NCBI RefSeq assembly: GCF_004124325.1
Contig: NZ_QBDT01000002.1
Location: forward strand, 1-64,000
DNA: 64,000 nt
DNA from: Streptomyces sp. L2
GTDB taxonomy: Bacteria; Actinomycetota; Actinomycetes; Streptomycetales; Streptomycetaceae
Direction of reading: 5' to 3'
Positions 8,777 through 17,900 of the stretch are shown here, in pieces (the first letter of the stretch is position 1; each line of letters opens with the position of its first letter). The notes under the pieces were generated by a model. The model saw only the letters and a program-made list of their open reading frames with translations, had not been told where the DNA came from and made no database searches. The translations under genes were made by a program, and so were the position numbers.

Positions 8777-10003
8777 TCAATATTGAAAGCTTGGATTGGC
8801 CCAAGCGTGCCACTCATCCCAGACTGTGTGAGTCCCGGAACGATTCATGGCCATATTTCTGTCCCGGCCGCCGAGCGGCCCGACAAGGATCTGATACTTC
8901 CAGAGGTCATGCCCTTGGGCACCCTTTTTACCGAATGGCATGTCAAAGAAGTATCCGAGCCAGCGATTGCTCTTTACGAGTACTTGATGCAGGGCTCGCA
9001 GAGTGTTGTAGTTGTAGCGTGAATCGAGTTGACTGAGGAAGGATACACCGTCTGCGGCATCGCCCCAAAATACGACGTTCGCATGGTTGGGAAACTTTGA
9101 CTTGTAGTGCTGCATGTACCATGCGAGATCACCCAGACCGAAGACTGAATCACTCTGCAGGAATTTGACTTGCCGATCTACTGTGGTCTCCGAGCGCAGG
9201 CCGACGTAATATTTCCATCGGTCATTGTATTTCGCAAGGTCATTTACGGCAGCGGGCTGACTCCTCATGTGTTTGTAGATGAAGGAAAAGCAGCCGGTCT
9301 GGCCTCTCATCAAGTTCAACCAGGCGACGCCACCCTTTTGAATATCCTTAAAATAATTCCCCATACCTGCGCCCGGCATCATAAACGTATGCGTTTTCAG
9401 CCAGTTTCCTGTTCTGGCGTTGATTCCCCTGGCAACGTATAGGGCACGCTCTCGCACCTCCCAGGTATTATTGAGGTTCGTCTCGATCGGCATCACCCCT
9501 CGAAGCCACCTGAGGTTCTCTTTCTTTGCTCGCGAGACGATATTGCTCATATCGCGAATGAAGGCGTCGGCTCCCGGGTACTTCGCGGCTGGTCCGTCTT
9601 TTCTTTGAAACCACTCGCGCTCATACAGGTAGACATTCGTGTGCTGCCGATTCAACTCTCTCAGCAGCTTTATAACCTCGGCGTCACGCTGGGCGATTGT
9701 CTGACCGGAATGCAGATCTTCCTTGGCGGCCACCCTGAGAGCCACCGTCCTGAAACCGTTGTTTGCGAGCACCCCGGCAGCAGTAGAATAGGGTAATTTT
9801 TGCGTTTCGAACCTTAATCCGAGATCGTCCGGCTGGGGGCCCACATATGTTCCGAGCAACTTTAGTCCTCTTACGTCACTCGGATGCTGCGGGCAATTCG
9901 CAGCCGCTGCTTTTGCTGGAGAAATTCCGCTCACCAGGCTTCCCATCACTGTTAAGACAGCTACCGAGAGAACGGTGAGACGTAATTTACGCCCCCATAT
10001 CAT
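8777..10003 (-). CDS. Exported protein of unknown function (TIM-barrel-like)
   Basis: 408 residues with a clear Sec signal (MIWGRKLRLTVLSVAVL to about residue 33, AKAAAA). The mature part has no family I recognise. Its alternation of segments such as GFRTVALRVAAKEDL, NVYLYEREWFQ and LRWLRGVMPIETNLNNTWE, and a late acidic NVVFWGDAADG, suggest an alpha/beta barrel like a glycosidase, but I cannot name catalytic residues. Codon 7 is TTA (complement 9983-9985), so translation may depend on bldA like the neighbouring hydrolases. It is transcribed away from the propeller gene at 10363 across a 359-base gap. Lower GC and Lys/Asn-rich stretches set it somewhat apart from its neighbours. Confidence 0.65.
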   Translation of the reverse strand: MIWGRKLRLTVLSVAVLTVMGSLVSGISPAKAAAANCPQHPSDVRGLKLLGTYVGPQPDDLGLRFETQKLPYSTAAGVLANNGFRTVALRVAAKEDLHSGQTIAQRDAEVIKLLRELNRQHTNVYLYEREWFQRKDGPAAKYPGADAFIRDMSNIVSRAKKENLRWLRGVMPIETNLNNTWEVRERALYVARGINARTGNWLKTHTFMMPGAGMGNYFKDIQKGGVAWLNLMRGQTGCFSFIYKHMRSQPAAVNDLAKYNDRWKYYVGLRSETTVDRQVKFLQSDSVFGLGDLAWYMQHYKSKFPNHANVVFWGDAADGVSFLSQLDSRYNYNTLRALHQVLVKSNRWLGYFFDMPFGKKGAQGHDLWKYQILVGPLGGRDRNMAMNRSGTHTVWDEWHAWANPSFQY

Positions 10004-10362
10004 TTCGCGCTCCCCAAACAGTCAATCGGAAATGCGACACCCTATAGGCGTGAGCAGGTGAAATGCTGCTACTGCTCTGCTTGGTGTCCCGAGGGTGAGG
10101 CGCACCTCCATCCCATACTGACGGTGCTTCAGCACCGCGTCTTAGGACAAGTGATGGAGCCCATTGTCGCATCCGGCTACGACCCCCGCATCCGATGGTC
10201 GGCGATGCGCGACTGAGAACTCCCGGACATGGCAGCCTCTGGCCCGCCCCCGTGCAGACTCTGGCCCGCACCGTGCAGCGTCAAGTCGACGCCGGACGGT
10301 GCGGGGGCACAGAATCGGGAGCAGTCGCCTGAACCGTTGCGGAGCTATGCCCAGGAGATCTT
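10004..10362. other. Divergent intergenic region
   Basis: This region should hold the promoters of both flanking secreted-protein genes. The minus strand has CCTATAGGGTGTCG near 10040, which resembles the -10 side of the cystatin promoter at 5950, but no CRTAAC element at the right distance. I see no gene. Confidence 0.35.
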
Positions 10363-11610
10363 ATGAAGGTACTGAAGCACAGGCGATTATCCATAACCGC
10401 CCTTTGGGCGATGGCATTCTGCTGCCTGGTGACGCAGGCCATGGCGTCGGCGGCGACGCTGGTCTACCTCGGAAAGAGGGGTGACCCGTTCACCGTTCAC
10501 AACGTGCACCGATTAGTCAGGGACCCGCGGCAGGCCTTTTTTGTGCACTACCGCGGTAACCCGGTGATCAGCGGTCCCAACCTGTATGCGCCCAATCCCG
10601 TCACAGCAGGCAGCGCCTGGAACGTCTACTTCGGCGGCTGGCGTGCCGCCGGCCAGCAGCACGACGAGATCTATCTGAGCACCACCCGGGACGACACACT
10701 GACCCATGGGTTCTCCGGCGTCAGGACGGTCATCGGCCACGGCGTCTACCGGGCCGTGAACGACCCCTCGGCGGTGAGGCGGAACAACCGCTGGTTCATG
10801 GCGATGACCACCGCAGTGGCTGGGGGCAATGATCACTGCTCCGTCATGACCTCCCCCGACGGCGTCCACTGGCCACAGCCCATCAACCGCACACATGAGA
10901 TCATCTTCCGCGGCGCGCACGTGTCCCTCTGCGGCCGCCCGTCCCTGATATGGAACAGCCGCTACCAGGGCACCAGCCGCACCGGCCGGTGGGAGCTGTA
11001 TTTCGACGGCATCGCCAACGGCCGCCGGCAGCAGCATCTGGCGGTCTCCACCGAGGCTGTTCCACGGCACTTCTCCTACGTGCGGCCCGTCGGCCGCTTC
11101 GTCGACGCCGATGTCAGGCTGCTGCCCACCGGACAGTACATCGCCGCGTACCGAAGACTTGGTGGTCCGAAGGACTGGCGCATCAACTACGCCACCAGCC
11201 AGGACGGTATCCACTTCACCGACCACGGCCAGCTGCTGGCCCCTGACCCGCTGGCGGGCTACGACGACTGCGGAGTCACCAACCCCGGCTGGGCCATCAA
11301 CGAAAAGGGCGTCATCACCTCCCTGATGTACGGCGGCACGAACAGCTGCCACTACACCACGCACAAACTCGGCGTCGCCCTGCCCCAGGCCGCGGTGACT
11401 CTCTTCTCTGGCACGGTCGCCCATACACACCGGCAGGCAGTCAACGCCTCCACCCAGCGCATCGACACCCACCAGTACAAGAACGTCGACAAAATCACGA
11501 TCACCGACCATTCCGGCGCGCCCCCCATCATCAACCAAACCATCCACGGCACCACCGGGGACGCATGGGGGGTCATATATCCCCACCGTCCTGCGAAAGG
11601 CATACATTGA
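10363..11610 (+). CDS. Secreted five-bladed beta-propeller protein, glycoside-hydrolase-like
   Basis: 415 residues. Start [15 protein letters not shown] with AGGAGATCTT upstream; residues 1-30 are a Sec signal. The mature protein has the repeating blade pattern of GH43/GH32-type propellers: [56 protein letters not shown], and later [18 protein letters not shown]. Candidate acidic residues sit in the NDPS and DADVR blades. The substrate is unknown and the GH family uncertain. Its TGA overlaps the ATG of the next hydrolase gene (TGATG at 11608-11612), so the two are co-translated, which suggests the enzymes act on the same glycan. Codon 9 is TTA in the context RRL-S, as in the GH-A paralogues. 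Confidence 0.7.
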   Translation: MKVLKHRRLSITALWAMAFCCLVTQAMASAATLVYLGKRGDPFTVHNVHRLVRDPRQAFFVHYRGNPVISGPNLYAPNPVTAGSAWNVYFGGWRAAGQQHDEIYLSTTRDDTLTHGFSGVRTVIGHGVYRAVNDPSAVRRNNRWFMAMTTAVAGGNDHCSVMTSPDGVHWPQPINRTHEIIFRGAHVSLCGRPSLIWNSRYQGTSRTGRWELYFDGIANGRRQQHLAVSTEAVPRHFSYVRPVGRFVDADVRLLPTGQYIAAYRRLGGPKDWRINYATSQDGIHFTDHGQLLAPDPLAGYDDCGVTNPGWAINEKGVITSLMYGGTNSCHYTTHKLGVALPQAAVTLFSGTVAHTHRQAVNASTQRIDTHQYKNVDKITITDHSGAPPIINQTIHGTTGDAWGVIYPHRPAKGIH

Positions 11611-13703
11611 TGATGAGGCATGAAAGGTCGAAATTTCGACAGCGATTACTGTCCATTGTCGCCGTATGGTGTTGTCTGTTGTTGATGTCCACCGGATTCG
11701 TTTCGGCAGCCGAGCAGCCTGTCCACCGGGCATCCGCGGGAAGCTCGCGAACCAACCGTGGTGCAGGCACAGCGGGCACCATGGCGGCGTTGCCTTATCC
11801 GTCGCTTTCTGATGACCGGATCAAAGGGGTACAGCCAAATGCTATGCCGCCGGTTGAGGCAGCTAGGAATAATGGTGGTGCGGTTGGGCTGAATCTTATT
11901 TGGGCGGATTGGGAGCCCAGTGTCAAGGGTTTGCCGTGCGGTAGCGGGGAGGGGGAATTTGACGGACATTGTTTCCATATCAATGCCCAGATCGATGCGG
12001 GCATCAAGGAGTGGGGACGTCTCGGAGTCAAGGTCATCGCGATCGTGTATGGGACGCCGGCCTGGGCCCGTGCGGGGCGGCCTTGCTCACCCAACGCGCC
12101 GGGTTATGAAATCTTCTGTACGCCTAGCAATCCAGCTGATTATGGGCGTTTCGCCGGCATGCTGGCCCGGCGTTACGACGGGCTTCATGGCCAGGGCCGG
12201 ATCGCCGACTTCGTGGTCGACAACGAGGTCAACACCAATACATGGTTCGATATTGGCTGCGGTCAGGGCGCCCCGTGCGACCAGAATGCCTGGCTGGATG
12301 CTATCGCGGCGAACTACAACGCCGCCTACGACGCCGTCATGGCTCAGCAGCCCACGGCCAGGGTGATGACCTCGCTCGAGAACCACTTCGGCAGGGAATT
12401 CGACCGTCCGCACGATCGTGATGCGATGCTGTCGGGGATGACGGTGCTGGAGGGGCTGGCTGCCAGGGCCGGGACACGGGAATGGAGGGTGGCCTTCCAC
12501 CCTTACCCGCAGGACCTGCTGCGTCCGGGGTTCTCTGCTGACGATTATCCCTATGTCACCTACGGCAACATCGGTGTGCTGCTGGGCTGGCTGCGTCAAC
12601 GTTTTCCCCACACACCCTCGGCCTGGGATGTCGAGCTCACGGAGGGCGGCATTAATTCCGTGCATCCGCATTCCAGTGAACGAGCCCAGGACGAACAACT
12701 GTGCAACTCCTTCCGCAACGTCTTGGGCACGCCTGGCATCAGCGTCTACCTCACCTGGGGGATGGATGGTCCGAACGACGTCGCGAGCGGGTTTGCCCCT
12801 GGGTTAGACCGTGCTGATGGGTCACCCAAGCCGGCTTGGTTCACGTGGGCTCTGTCCAACCGCAGTGACTTCTCACCCCCTCTTCCGATGCACTGCGGTT
12901 TCGAGCACCTGCCCTACACACAGTTACGCCGCGGGTTCTCCCTCAGCCGCGGCCACTTCGCCTCCACTCGGCTGTTACCTCACTGGGTGGTGCCCGAACA
13001 GGCCTGGGACCTGCTGCGCGATCCGGAGCCGAACACCCTGGCGCTGTTTGAGTGCAAAGCTGCCGAGCATACATTCTTGACCCGCGACCCTGGCTGTGAA
13101 GGCCAGTTCCCCATGGGGCCTGTCGGCTACGCCTACGCCACCCCCGTCGCAGGCTCTGTCCCCCTGTACCGCTGCCACAGCCCCAGCAGCCGCGACCACC
13201 TCATCGCTACGGATCCCAACTGCGAGGGGTACTCCGACAAAGAAGGTCTCCTCGGCTACGCCTTGCCCGACCACCACCCGCCCCAGCCCGTGGCGCTGTA
13301 CCGCTGTTACAGTCCCGGATCCGGGCGCCACATCACCAGCCTTGACGGCAACTGCGAGGGCTACCCCACTATGGACGACCTCATCGCCCGCCTCTCGGGC
13401 TACCAGGAGCCTGGAACTGTTCCTGTCTACCGGTGCTTCAACCCTCCCAACAACAACCATCTGGACACCACGCATTCCGACTGCGAAGGGTATCCCCACA
13501 AGGACGGCATCCTGGGCTTCATCCATACCGCCCAAGTCCCTGAATCCGTCCCGCTCTACCGGTGCTACAACCCCAGCAGCGGCGACCACCTCACCACCGC
13601 AGATCCCAACTGCGAGGGCTACCCCCACAGAGACGGCCTTCTCGGCTACGCCATCCCGGGGCAACTCGGCCAACTCGACATCGACGTCGACACGACCTCG
13701 TAA
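11610..13703 (+). CDS. Secreted GH-A-like glycoside hydrolase with five Cys-containing repeats (paralogue 2)
   Basis: 697 residues from ATG 11610, overlapping the upstream stop; GCGAAAGG supplies the ribosome-binding site. Close paralogue of the 6376 protein over its whole length: signal peptide, barrel with [10 protein letters not shown] (acid/base Glu) and [10 protein letters not shown] (nucleophile Glu), then five YRCYNPxSGDH-type repeats with paired Cys. TTA codons occur at codon 13, in the signal region, and again near residue 465. The 5' third uses noticeably more A/T at third positions than paralogue 1, so the two copies have diverged for some time or have different origins. Coupling to the propeller protein is unique to this copy. 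Confidence 0.75.
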   Translation: MMRHERSKFRQRLLSIVAVWCCLLLMSTGFVSAAEQPVHRASAGSSRTNRGAGTAGTMAALPYPSLSDDRIKGVQPNAMPPVEAARNNGGAVGLNLIWADWEPSVKGLPCGSGEGEFDGHCFHINAQIDAGIKEWGRLGVKVIAIVYGTPAWARAGRPCSPNAPGYEIFCTPSNPADYGRFAGMLARRYDGLHGQGRIADFVVDNEVNTNTWFDIGCGQGAPCDQNAWLDAIAANYNAAYDAVMAQQPTARVMTSLENHFGREFDRPHDRDAMLSGMTVLEGLAARAGTREWRVAFHPYPQDLLRPGFSADDYPYVTYGNIGVLLGWLRQRFPHTPSAWDVELTEGGINSVHPHSSERAQDEQLCNSFRNVLGTPGISVYLTWGMDGPNDVASGFAPGLDRADGSPKPAWFTWALSNRSDFSPPLPMHCGFEHLPYTQLRRGFSLSRGHFASTRLLPHWVVPEQAWDLLRDPEPNTLALFECKAAEHTFLTRDPGCEGQFPMGPVGYAYATPVAGSVPLYRCHSPSSRDHLIATDPNCEGYSDKEGLLGYALPDHHPPQPVALYRCYSPGSGRHITSLDGNCEGYPTMDDLIARLSGYQEPGTVPVYRCFNPPNNNHLDTTHSDCEGYPHKDGILGFIHTAQVPESVPLYRCYNPSSGDHLTTADPNCEGYPHRDGLLGYAIPGQLGQLDIDVDTTS

Positions 13704-13740
13704 CGGATCGCGGGGCTCTCCCTTGGGCCGACTTCAGCGT

Positions 13741-13764
13741 GGGCCGCGCTCGTACGCGCGGCCC
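13741..13764 (+). terminator. Terminator hairpin after hydrolase paralogue 2
   Basis: GGGCCGCGC and GCGCGGCCC flank a 6-base loop 37 bases past the stop. A similar ACTTCAxxGxGGGCCGCGCT segment occurs after the metalloprotease near 55340. Confidence 0.5.
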
Positions 13765-14234
13765 GAGCCGCCGCCCTGAGGCGAAGACGGCGGGGAGCAC
13801 AGCGGTAACGCCTGCTGCGTCTGCCGATGCCTCATGCCCCCGCCGGCACGTGCCGCGCCATACGGCTACAAGCCGTCCGGATGGCTGTCCGGCGGGGCAG
13901 TTCACGCCTTCACAGGGTGCCCAGCCACCGGAGCACTGACAACCGGCTTTAGTCACGAGTTGCGGCTCTGGCTCAGCTTCCGTGCAGTGGCCACGGGGAG
14001 TGACGGCTGAGCGTCTCCGGACAGCACACGAAGTCGCCCGAAAATGGATGGTGGTCAGTGCCGCTGCCCTGACAGTCCGGCCCTGGAAGACGTTGCACTC
14101 CGGCACTGAAGACGCTGCTGTTCCCGGCGATCGCGGACATCGTGGTGCTGTCGATGCGGGTCCTGCTCGCCCCGTAGTCATGTTGTCAGTCCCTGATGCG
14201 AGGATTCGGCCAGCCTTACGCAAGGGAGAGCAAC
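13765..14234. other. Intergenic gap
   Basis: About 470 bases without a gene I can support. A purine-rich ribosome-binding site, AAGGGAGAG, lies at its right end for the DUF4259 gene. Confidence 0.35.
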
Positions 14235-14666
14235 ATGGGCACCTGGGACACCGGTCCCTTCGACAACGACACAGCCGCAGACTTCGCCAACGCTCTCGAC
14301 GACGCCGAGCCCGAGGCGCGCGAAGCCCTGATCCGAGGCGTTCTCATCCGGACGATCGACGCGACCGGATATCTCACGGAAGCAGAAGAGGCGGTGGCCG
14401 CCGCTGCGCTCATCGCGGCGCAATGTCCGGGAGGCGAACCCGTCGACAAGTCCTACGGTCCGGAAACACCTATGCCCGTGTTTCCTTCCGACCTTCGGAC
14501 ACTCGCCGACGAAGTCCTCGCCCGCATCGCCAGCGACGAGGACGGGCCGGCCTCGAACTGGGTCGACCCGGAGGACTGGAAGCAGTGGCGAGCCGTACTC
14601 ACGCGGCTTCGCGCCGTGCTCGCCCCGCCACCCCCTTCAATCGCTCTATTCGATGTCCAGCCATAA
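14235..14666 (+). CDS. DUF4259 domain protein
   Basis: 143 residues. The start MGTWDTGPFDNDTAADF has GGGAGAG seven bases upstream. MGTWDxGPFDNDxAxDF is the hallmark N-terminus of DUF4259, a cytoplasmic, mostly helical acidic family common in actinobacteria with no established function. Further motifs are LTEAEEAVAAAALIAAQ and WVDPEDWKQW. No signal peptide. It is monocistronic, converging on the cystatin gene at 14710. Nothing ties it to the extracellular genes around it. Confidence 0.8.
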   Translation: MGTWDTGPFDNDTAADFANALDDAEPEAREALIRGVLIRTIDATGYLTEAEEAVAAAALIAAQCPGGEPVDKSYGPETPMPVFPSDLRTLADEVLARIASDEDGPASNWVDPEDWKQWRAVLTRLRAVLAPPPPSIALFDVQP

Positions 14667-14709
14667 CAAAGCGTCACTCGGCACGGAACACTGAGCCAGC
14701 ACCTTCACG

Positions 14710-14739
14710 TCACCGAAGCCAGGCAACCGGCTTCGGTGA
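14710..14739 (-). terminator. Hairpin overlapping the stop codon of the cystatin gene
   Basis: TCACCGAAGCC and GGCTTCGGTGA form 11-bp arms with an 8-base loop. The complement of the TGA stop is at 14710-14712, so the hairpin includes the last codons and the stop of the coding sequence. Confidence 0.5.
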
Positions 14740-15690
14740 GACAGTGACCGTCCCGGCCCCCGGGTCAATCCCCGGTTGCGGAGCGAACGACATCAACGTG
14801 CGCACGTGCTCCCACGGGCGGTCGTTGACGACGGCCAGGACCAACTCCGCGGACGGGTGGTCGACCTGGATCTGCAGACGATAGTTCATGCCCGCCACGA
14901 CCTGCGTGTCAGCACTCTTCACCGACACCAGGTGATAGGCGGCGTCACCGGTCAGATGCTGCTGACGGTTGGCCTGCGCCACCGCCCACGCCGCGGCAGC
15001 CTGCACACCGGGGTCAGAGACGTCCTTGACCGGATGCCAGCCGCCCACAGACCCCGGGTGCGGCGTGCCGGGGTCCGTGCCAGTACCGGTCGACTGCGGT
15101 TCGAAGGACGTCAGAGTGCGGACGTTCTCCCAGGGCATCACGTGAACAACCGCGGTCACTGTCTCTGCGGAGGGGTGGTCGACCTGGATCTGCAGACGAT
15201 AGTTCGTGCCCGCCACGACCTGCGTGTCAGCGCTCTTCACCGAGACCAGGTGATAGGCGGCGTCACCGGTCAGATGCTGCTGACGGTTGGCCTGCGCCAC
15301 CGCCCACGCAGCAAGGCGCTGAATGCGGCGAGCGGTCACGTCCTTCACCGGATGCCAGCCACCCACAGACACCGTGCCACCCGGCTTCGGCTTGCCCGCA
15401 CCGTCATGACCTCGCCCAGGCCAGACACGATGCGGCCGGTCCCAGCCACGCATGTCGTCGTGGTCGTTATGCCGCCCAGTGTGCGCAGACTGCTGCTTGT
15501 CCGGATGCGATGCATCCGTGGGAGCGGCCGCGGCCGTGGCCGTGGCCGTGGCCTGCGTCTCGGCTGCCAGAGCGGGCGCCGCGCCGGCAACGCCGACGCC
15601 GACCACGGCACCCACAGAGAGCGCGATCGCCGCGTACCGGCCCGTCACCGCACTCGGCGTGCGGCGAGCCTTCTTATGCTGTCCCGACAT
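14710..15690 (-). CDS. Secreted protein with two cystatin domains
   Basis: 326 residues from ATG 15690, preceded by GGAGGACGAC. The N-terminus MSGQHKKARR plus a hydrophobic core to ALAAE is the same type of Sec signal as in the helix-tailed proteins. Two near-identical cystatin domains follow, about residues 118-210 and 220-312. Each has GGWHPVKDV, the helix AAWAVAQANRQQHLTGDAAY, the canonical inhibitory loop QVVAGTNYRLQIQ (QVVAGMNY in the second) and PWENVRTLTSF or PWEHVRTLMSF for the second hairpin loop. QVVAGTNY is the classical phytocystatin and type 2 cystatin core, so inhibition of papain-like cysteine proteases is a strong inference. A His/Asp-rich linker precedes domain 1. It has an ECF-like promoter. 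Bacterial cystatins are rare, so transfer is possible. Confidence 0.8.
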   Translation of the reverse strand: MSGQHKKARRTPSAVTGRYAAIALSVGAVVGVGVAGAAPALAAETQATATATAAAAPTDASHPDKQQSAHTGRHNDHDDMRGWDRPHRVWPGRGHDGAGKPKPGGTVSVGGWHPVKDVTARRIQRLAAWAVAQANRQQHLTGDAAYHLVSVKSADTQVVAGTNYRLQIQVDHPSAETVTAVVHVMPWENVRTLTSFEPQSTGTGTDPGTPHPGSVGGWHPVKDVSDPGVQAAAAWAVAQANRQQHLTGDAAYHLVSVKSADTQVVAGMNYRLQIQVDHPSAELVLAVVNDRPWEHVRTLMSFAPQPGIDPGAGTVTVSPKPVAWLR

Positions 15691-15804
15691 GTCGTCCTCC
15701 ATAACGTGGGAACTGAGCGACCGCTGCGGGCCGATGAGACGTTCCCTGGGTATCTGGATCTGCGAGGGAGGCCGGCATGGTTTTCGGCTCCCGGTTTTCT
15801 GGCT

Positions 15805-15829
15805 CAGCACAGGCAGGATGCCTGTGCTG
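15805..15829 (-). promoter_or_regulatory. Hairpin at the start of the cystatin leader
   Basis: CAGCACAGGCA and TGCCTGTGCTG are perfect 11-bp arms around a 3-base loop, at or just after the predicted transcription start. It could stabilise the 5' end of the message. Confidence 0.4.
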
Positions 15830-15833
15830 TCTT

Positions 15834-15863
15834 TATGACCCAGTCACCACTCACCGCGTTATG
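15834..15863 (-). promoter_or_regulatory. ECF-like promoter of cystatin gene 14710
   Basis: On the minus strand: CATAAC, 18 bases from AAC to GTC, then GTCATAAAG (complements at 15858-15860 and 15837-15839). The leader is about 140 bases. Confidence 0.6.
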
Positions 15864-15883
15864 CGGATCCTGGCCGGTCTTCT

Positions 15884-15897
15884 ATGAGGTGGGTCAC
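15884..15897. promoter_or_regulatory. Degenerate Crp-like palindrome
   Basis: The minus strand reads GTGACCCACCTCAT. It matches the GTG half but is degraded in the second half. It sits at the same distance from the promoter as in the paralogous genes. Confidence 0.3.
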
Positions 15898-16038
15898 CCG
15901 ATCGGAACCCGAGTCTGCGGCGGCTTGGTTGAGGTTGAGGGGTGACCGTGGGTGTGGCGGCCGTGGGTGTGTCCGCCGGCACGAGCGTGTGTGACGAGAC
16001 GGGGTGGTAAGGGGTTCGCGTCCTACACGGTTCGGTGC

Positions 16039-16086
16039 CCCGGGAGACCACACCAGCCGCGCGGCGGATGGGTGTGGTCTCCCGGG
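16039..16086 (-). terminator. Terminator hairpin of the 16097 gene
   Basis: CCCGGGAGACCACACC and GGTGTGGTCTCCCGGG are perfect 16-bp arms, the same stem as at 1332-1380. Confidence 0.75.
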
Positions 16087-16096
16087 CAACTGGCGG

Positions 16097-17542
16097 CTAT
16101 CGGCGTTCCTCCCGGCGGTGGTCCTCAGCCCGGCGATCCGCCTCCTCGCGGGCTCGACGGTCCGCCTCCTCGCGGGCTCGACGGTCCGCCTCCTCCTGCG
16201 CTCGACGGTCGGCTTCCTCCTTGGCCTTGCGGTCGGCCTCTTCCTTGGCCTTGCGGTCGGCTTCCTCCTTGGCCTTGCGGTCGGCCTCTTCCTTGGCCTT
16301 GCGGTCCGCTTCCTCCTTGGCCTTGCGGTCCGCTTCCTCCTTGGCCTTACGGTCGGCCTCTTCCTTGGCCTTACGGTCGGCCTCTTCCTTGGCCTTACGG
16401 TCGGCCTCTTCCTGCGCCTTGCGGTCCGCCTCCTCCTGCGCCTTGCGGTCCGCCTCCTCCTTCGCCTTGCGGTCCGCCTCCTCCTTCGCCTTGCGGTCGG
16501 CCTCCTCCTGCGTATTGGCGTTGGAGTCCTCCTGATTAGTCAGGTCGCGCCTCACCCGTGTCTTTGCGTTCGGGTCGGCGTACCCAGCAAAACCGCGATC
16601 TCCGTGCTCCACGCGGTACTGCACCCACCCGGGCATCGTCCATCCGTTCGGCACGTGCTGCTGCATATCTGCAGCTACTTCGCTGTCACTCTTGTCCAAC
16701 ATGCCGCCGTGGTCGGACCTGTATCTGGCCAGCACGTTGTTCCAGTCCCACTGCGCTACCCCCGAGGGCGGCGGTGCGCTTTGGCCATTGGCCAGCGCGC
16801 CCTGGGGAGGTGAACCCTGCCCCCAAAAGGCCTCATACGTTTCCACGTCAGTGTGAGAATCCTGGGCTTCGGGGGTTCTATTCAGATCATGGATGCCCAT
16901 CTCGGTGGCTTCCAGTCTTTCATGCGGTGAGCTGTGAAAATCTGCCTGCCTACCTGAAGAGGTAACAGCCATGACATCGACACTGTGGGCTCCAAACTGA
17001 CCCGCCCAGCCAGCGGGCGTAAGGTAGGTGTCAAAGAATCCCCCCTCCCAGACCGGGGCGGTCTGCCCTGGAGCGATTTTGTACGCCTTATATTCGTGGC
17101 CGCCAACTTGCACTGTAACCTCTTCATAAATGCCGTAGGGTCCAACGACATTTTTGGCGGCCCATATACCTTCGACGCCACCTAATACGTATTTTCCAGC
17201 CTGGACCGCCTTGATCGCGCCCTTCGCCGCCACTCCACCGGAGAAAATGCTGGCCACATCAAAAGCCCCATTTACCATACTGGCCCAAAGAGCCTTATTA
17301 GTGGTGACGTACACATCTTCATGCTGATTATTGGTGAATAGAACCTGCTGGTTTCCTAATTGCACGCTCCGCTTGTTTACCGAGTGGGTATCAGGCGAGG
17401 CTATGCCGGTGGAATCAGCGAAGGCCGGGGCCGCACTGGCCGCCCCAATCCCTCCCATGACCCCGAGAGAAAGAACCATCGCCGCGTAGCGGTTCGCCAC
17501 CAGCACTGAATTCTGACGCGCCTTCTTGTGACGTGCAGACAT
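16097..17542 (-). CDS. Secreted helix-tailed protein D (one beta-domain, charged-helix tail)
   Basis: 481 residues from MSARHKKARQNS at 17542, with CAAGGAGAG upstream. Residues 1-42 are the shared Sec signal. Residues about 60-230 contain one copy of an unnamed domain: VLFTNNQHEDVYVTT at the start, a helical insert (GAFDVASIFSGGVAAKGA), then YKIAPGQTAPVWEGGFF, SVDVMAVTSSGRQADF. Two copies of the same pattern occur in the 23738 and 55609 proteins. Residues 240-340 are unlike the others, and neither the GLRSW module nor the EF-hand loop is present. From residue 342 to the end there are about 17 copies of the eight-residue KAKEEADR unit, closing with DHRREER. It is the shortest member. Function unknown; exported, probably an extended rod anchored or packed at the cell surface. 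Confidence 0.8.
   Translation of the reverse strand: MSARHKKARQNSVLVANRYAAMVLSLGVMGGIGAASAAPAFADSTGIASPDTHSVNKRSVQLGNQQVLFTNNQHEDVYVTTNKALWASMVNGAFDVASIFSGGVAAKGAIKAVQAGKYVLGGVEGIWAAKNVVGPYGIYEEVTVQVGGHEYKAYKIAPGQTAPVWEGGFFDTYLTPAGWAGQFGAHSVDVMAVTSSGRQADFHSSPHERLEATEMGIHDLNRTPEAQDSHTDVETYEAFWGQGSPPQGALANGQSAPPPSGVAQWDWNNVLARYRSDHGGMLDKSDSEVAADMQQHVPNGWTMPGWVQYRVEHGDRGFAGYADPNAKTRVRRDLTNQEDSNANTQEEADRKAKEEADRKAKEEADRKAQEEADRKAQEEADRKAKEEADRKAKEEADRKAKEEADRKAKEEADRKAKEEADRKAKEEADRKAKEEADRKAKEEADRRAQEEADRRAREEADRRAREEADRRAEDHRREERR
16105..16520 (-). repeat. 24-bp tandem repeats encoding the charged-helix tail
   Basis: About 17 imperfect 24-bp units, the same family as at 1410-1882. Confidence 0.9.
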
Positions 17543-17679
17543 GTTTACTCTCCTTGCGTGAATCGAGATAGGTAGCCCCTAGGACCCCCAGATTGGAATC
17601 CGGAATCCCTTCCCGATGAACTTGGGAAGGTCTGCTCCTTGAGTTCACCAAGCCGGAAAACCGGTTGCTGTATGCCTGT

Positions 17680-17709
17680 TAAGACCCGCCCACAGCTCGC
17701 CCTGTTATG
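17680..17709 (-). promoter_or_regulatory. ECF-like promoter of helix-tailed gene D
   Basis: On the minus strand: CATAACAGGG, 18 bases from AAC to GTC, then GGGTCTTAACAGGCATACAG (complements at 17704-17706 and 17683-17685). The GTCTTAACxGGCATACAGC stretch is nearly identical in the 59066-59100 promoter. Confidence 0.65.
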
Positions 17710-17722
17710 CGTCGAAAGTATC

Positions 17723-17744
17723 TGCTCACGGGACCCCATGAGCA
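17723..17744. promoter_or_regulatory. Inverted repeat upstream of gene D promoter
   Basis: TGCTCA, 10 bases, TGAGCA. It takes the place where the other family members have the GTG-N6-GNCAC palindrome. It does not match that consensus. Confidence 0.3.
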
Positions 17745-17900
17745 GGAAGAATCCAGCACTGAAACTTTGGTCAGGCCGCCCTCATCCAGTCATTTGTGTT
17801 GTGAGGCGGCGGAGGGCTCAGGGCGATTGCTGAGTCTGATTCATGGCCCTGGTGCTGGCCCCGAGCGTCGGCGCGCAGGGCCCATGGCGTGGCCTAGCTC

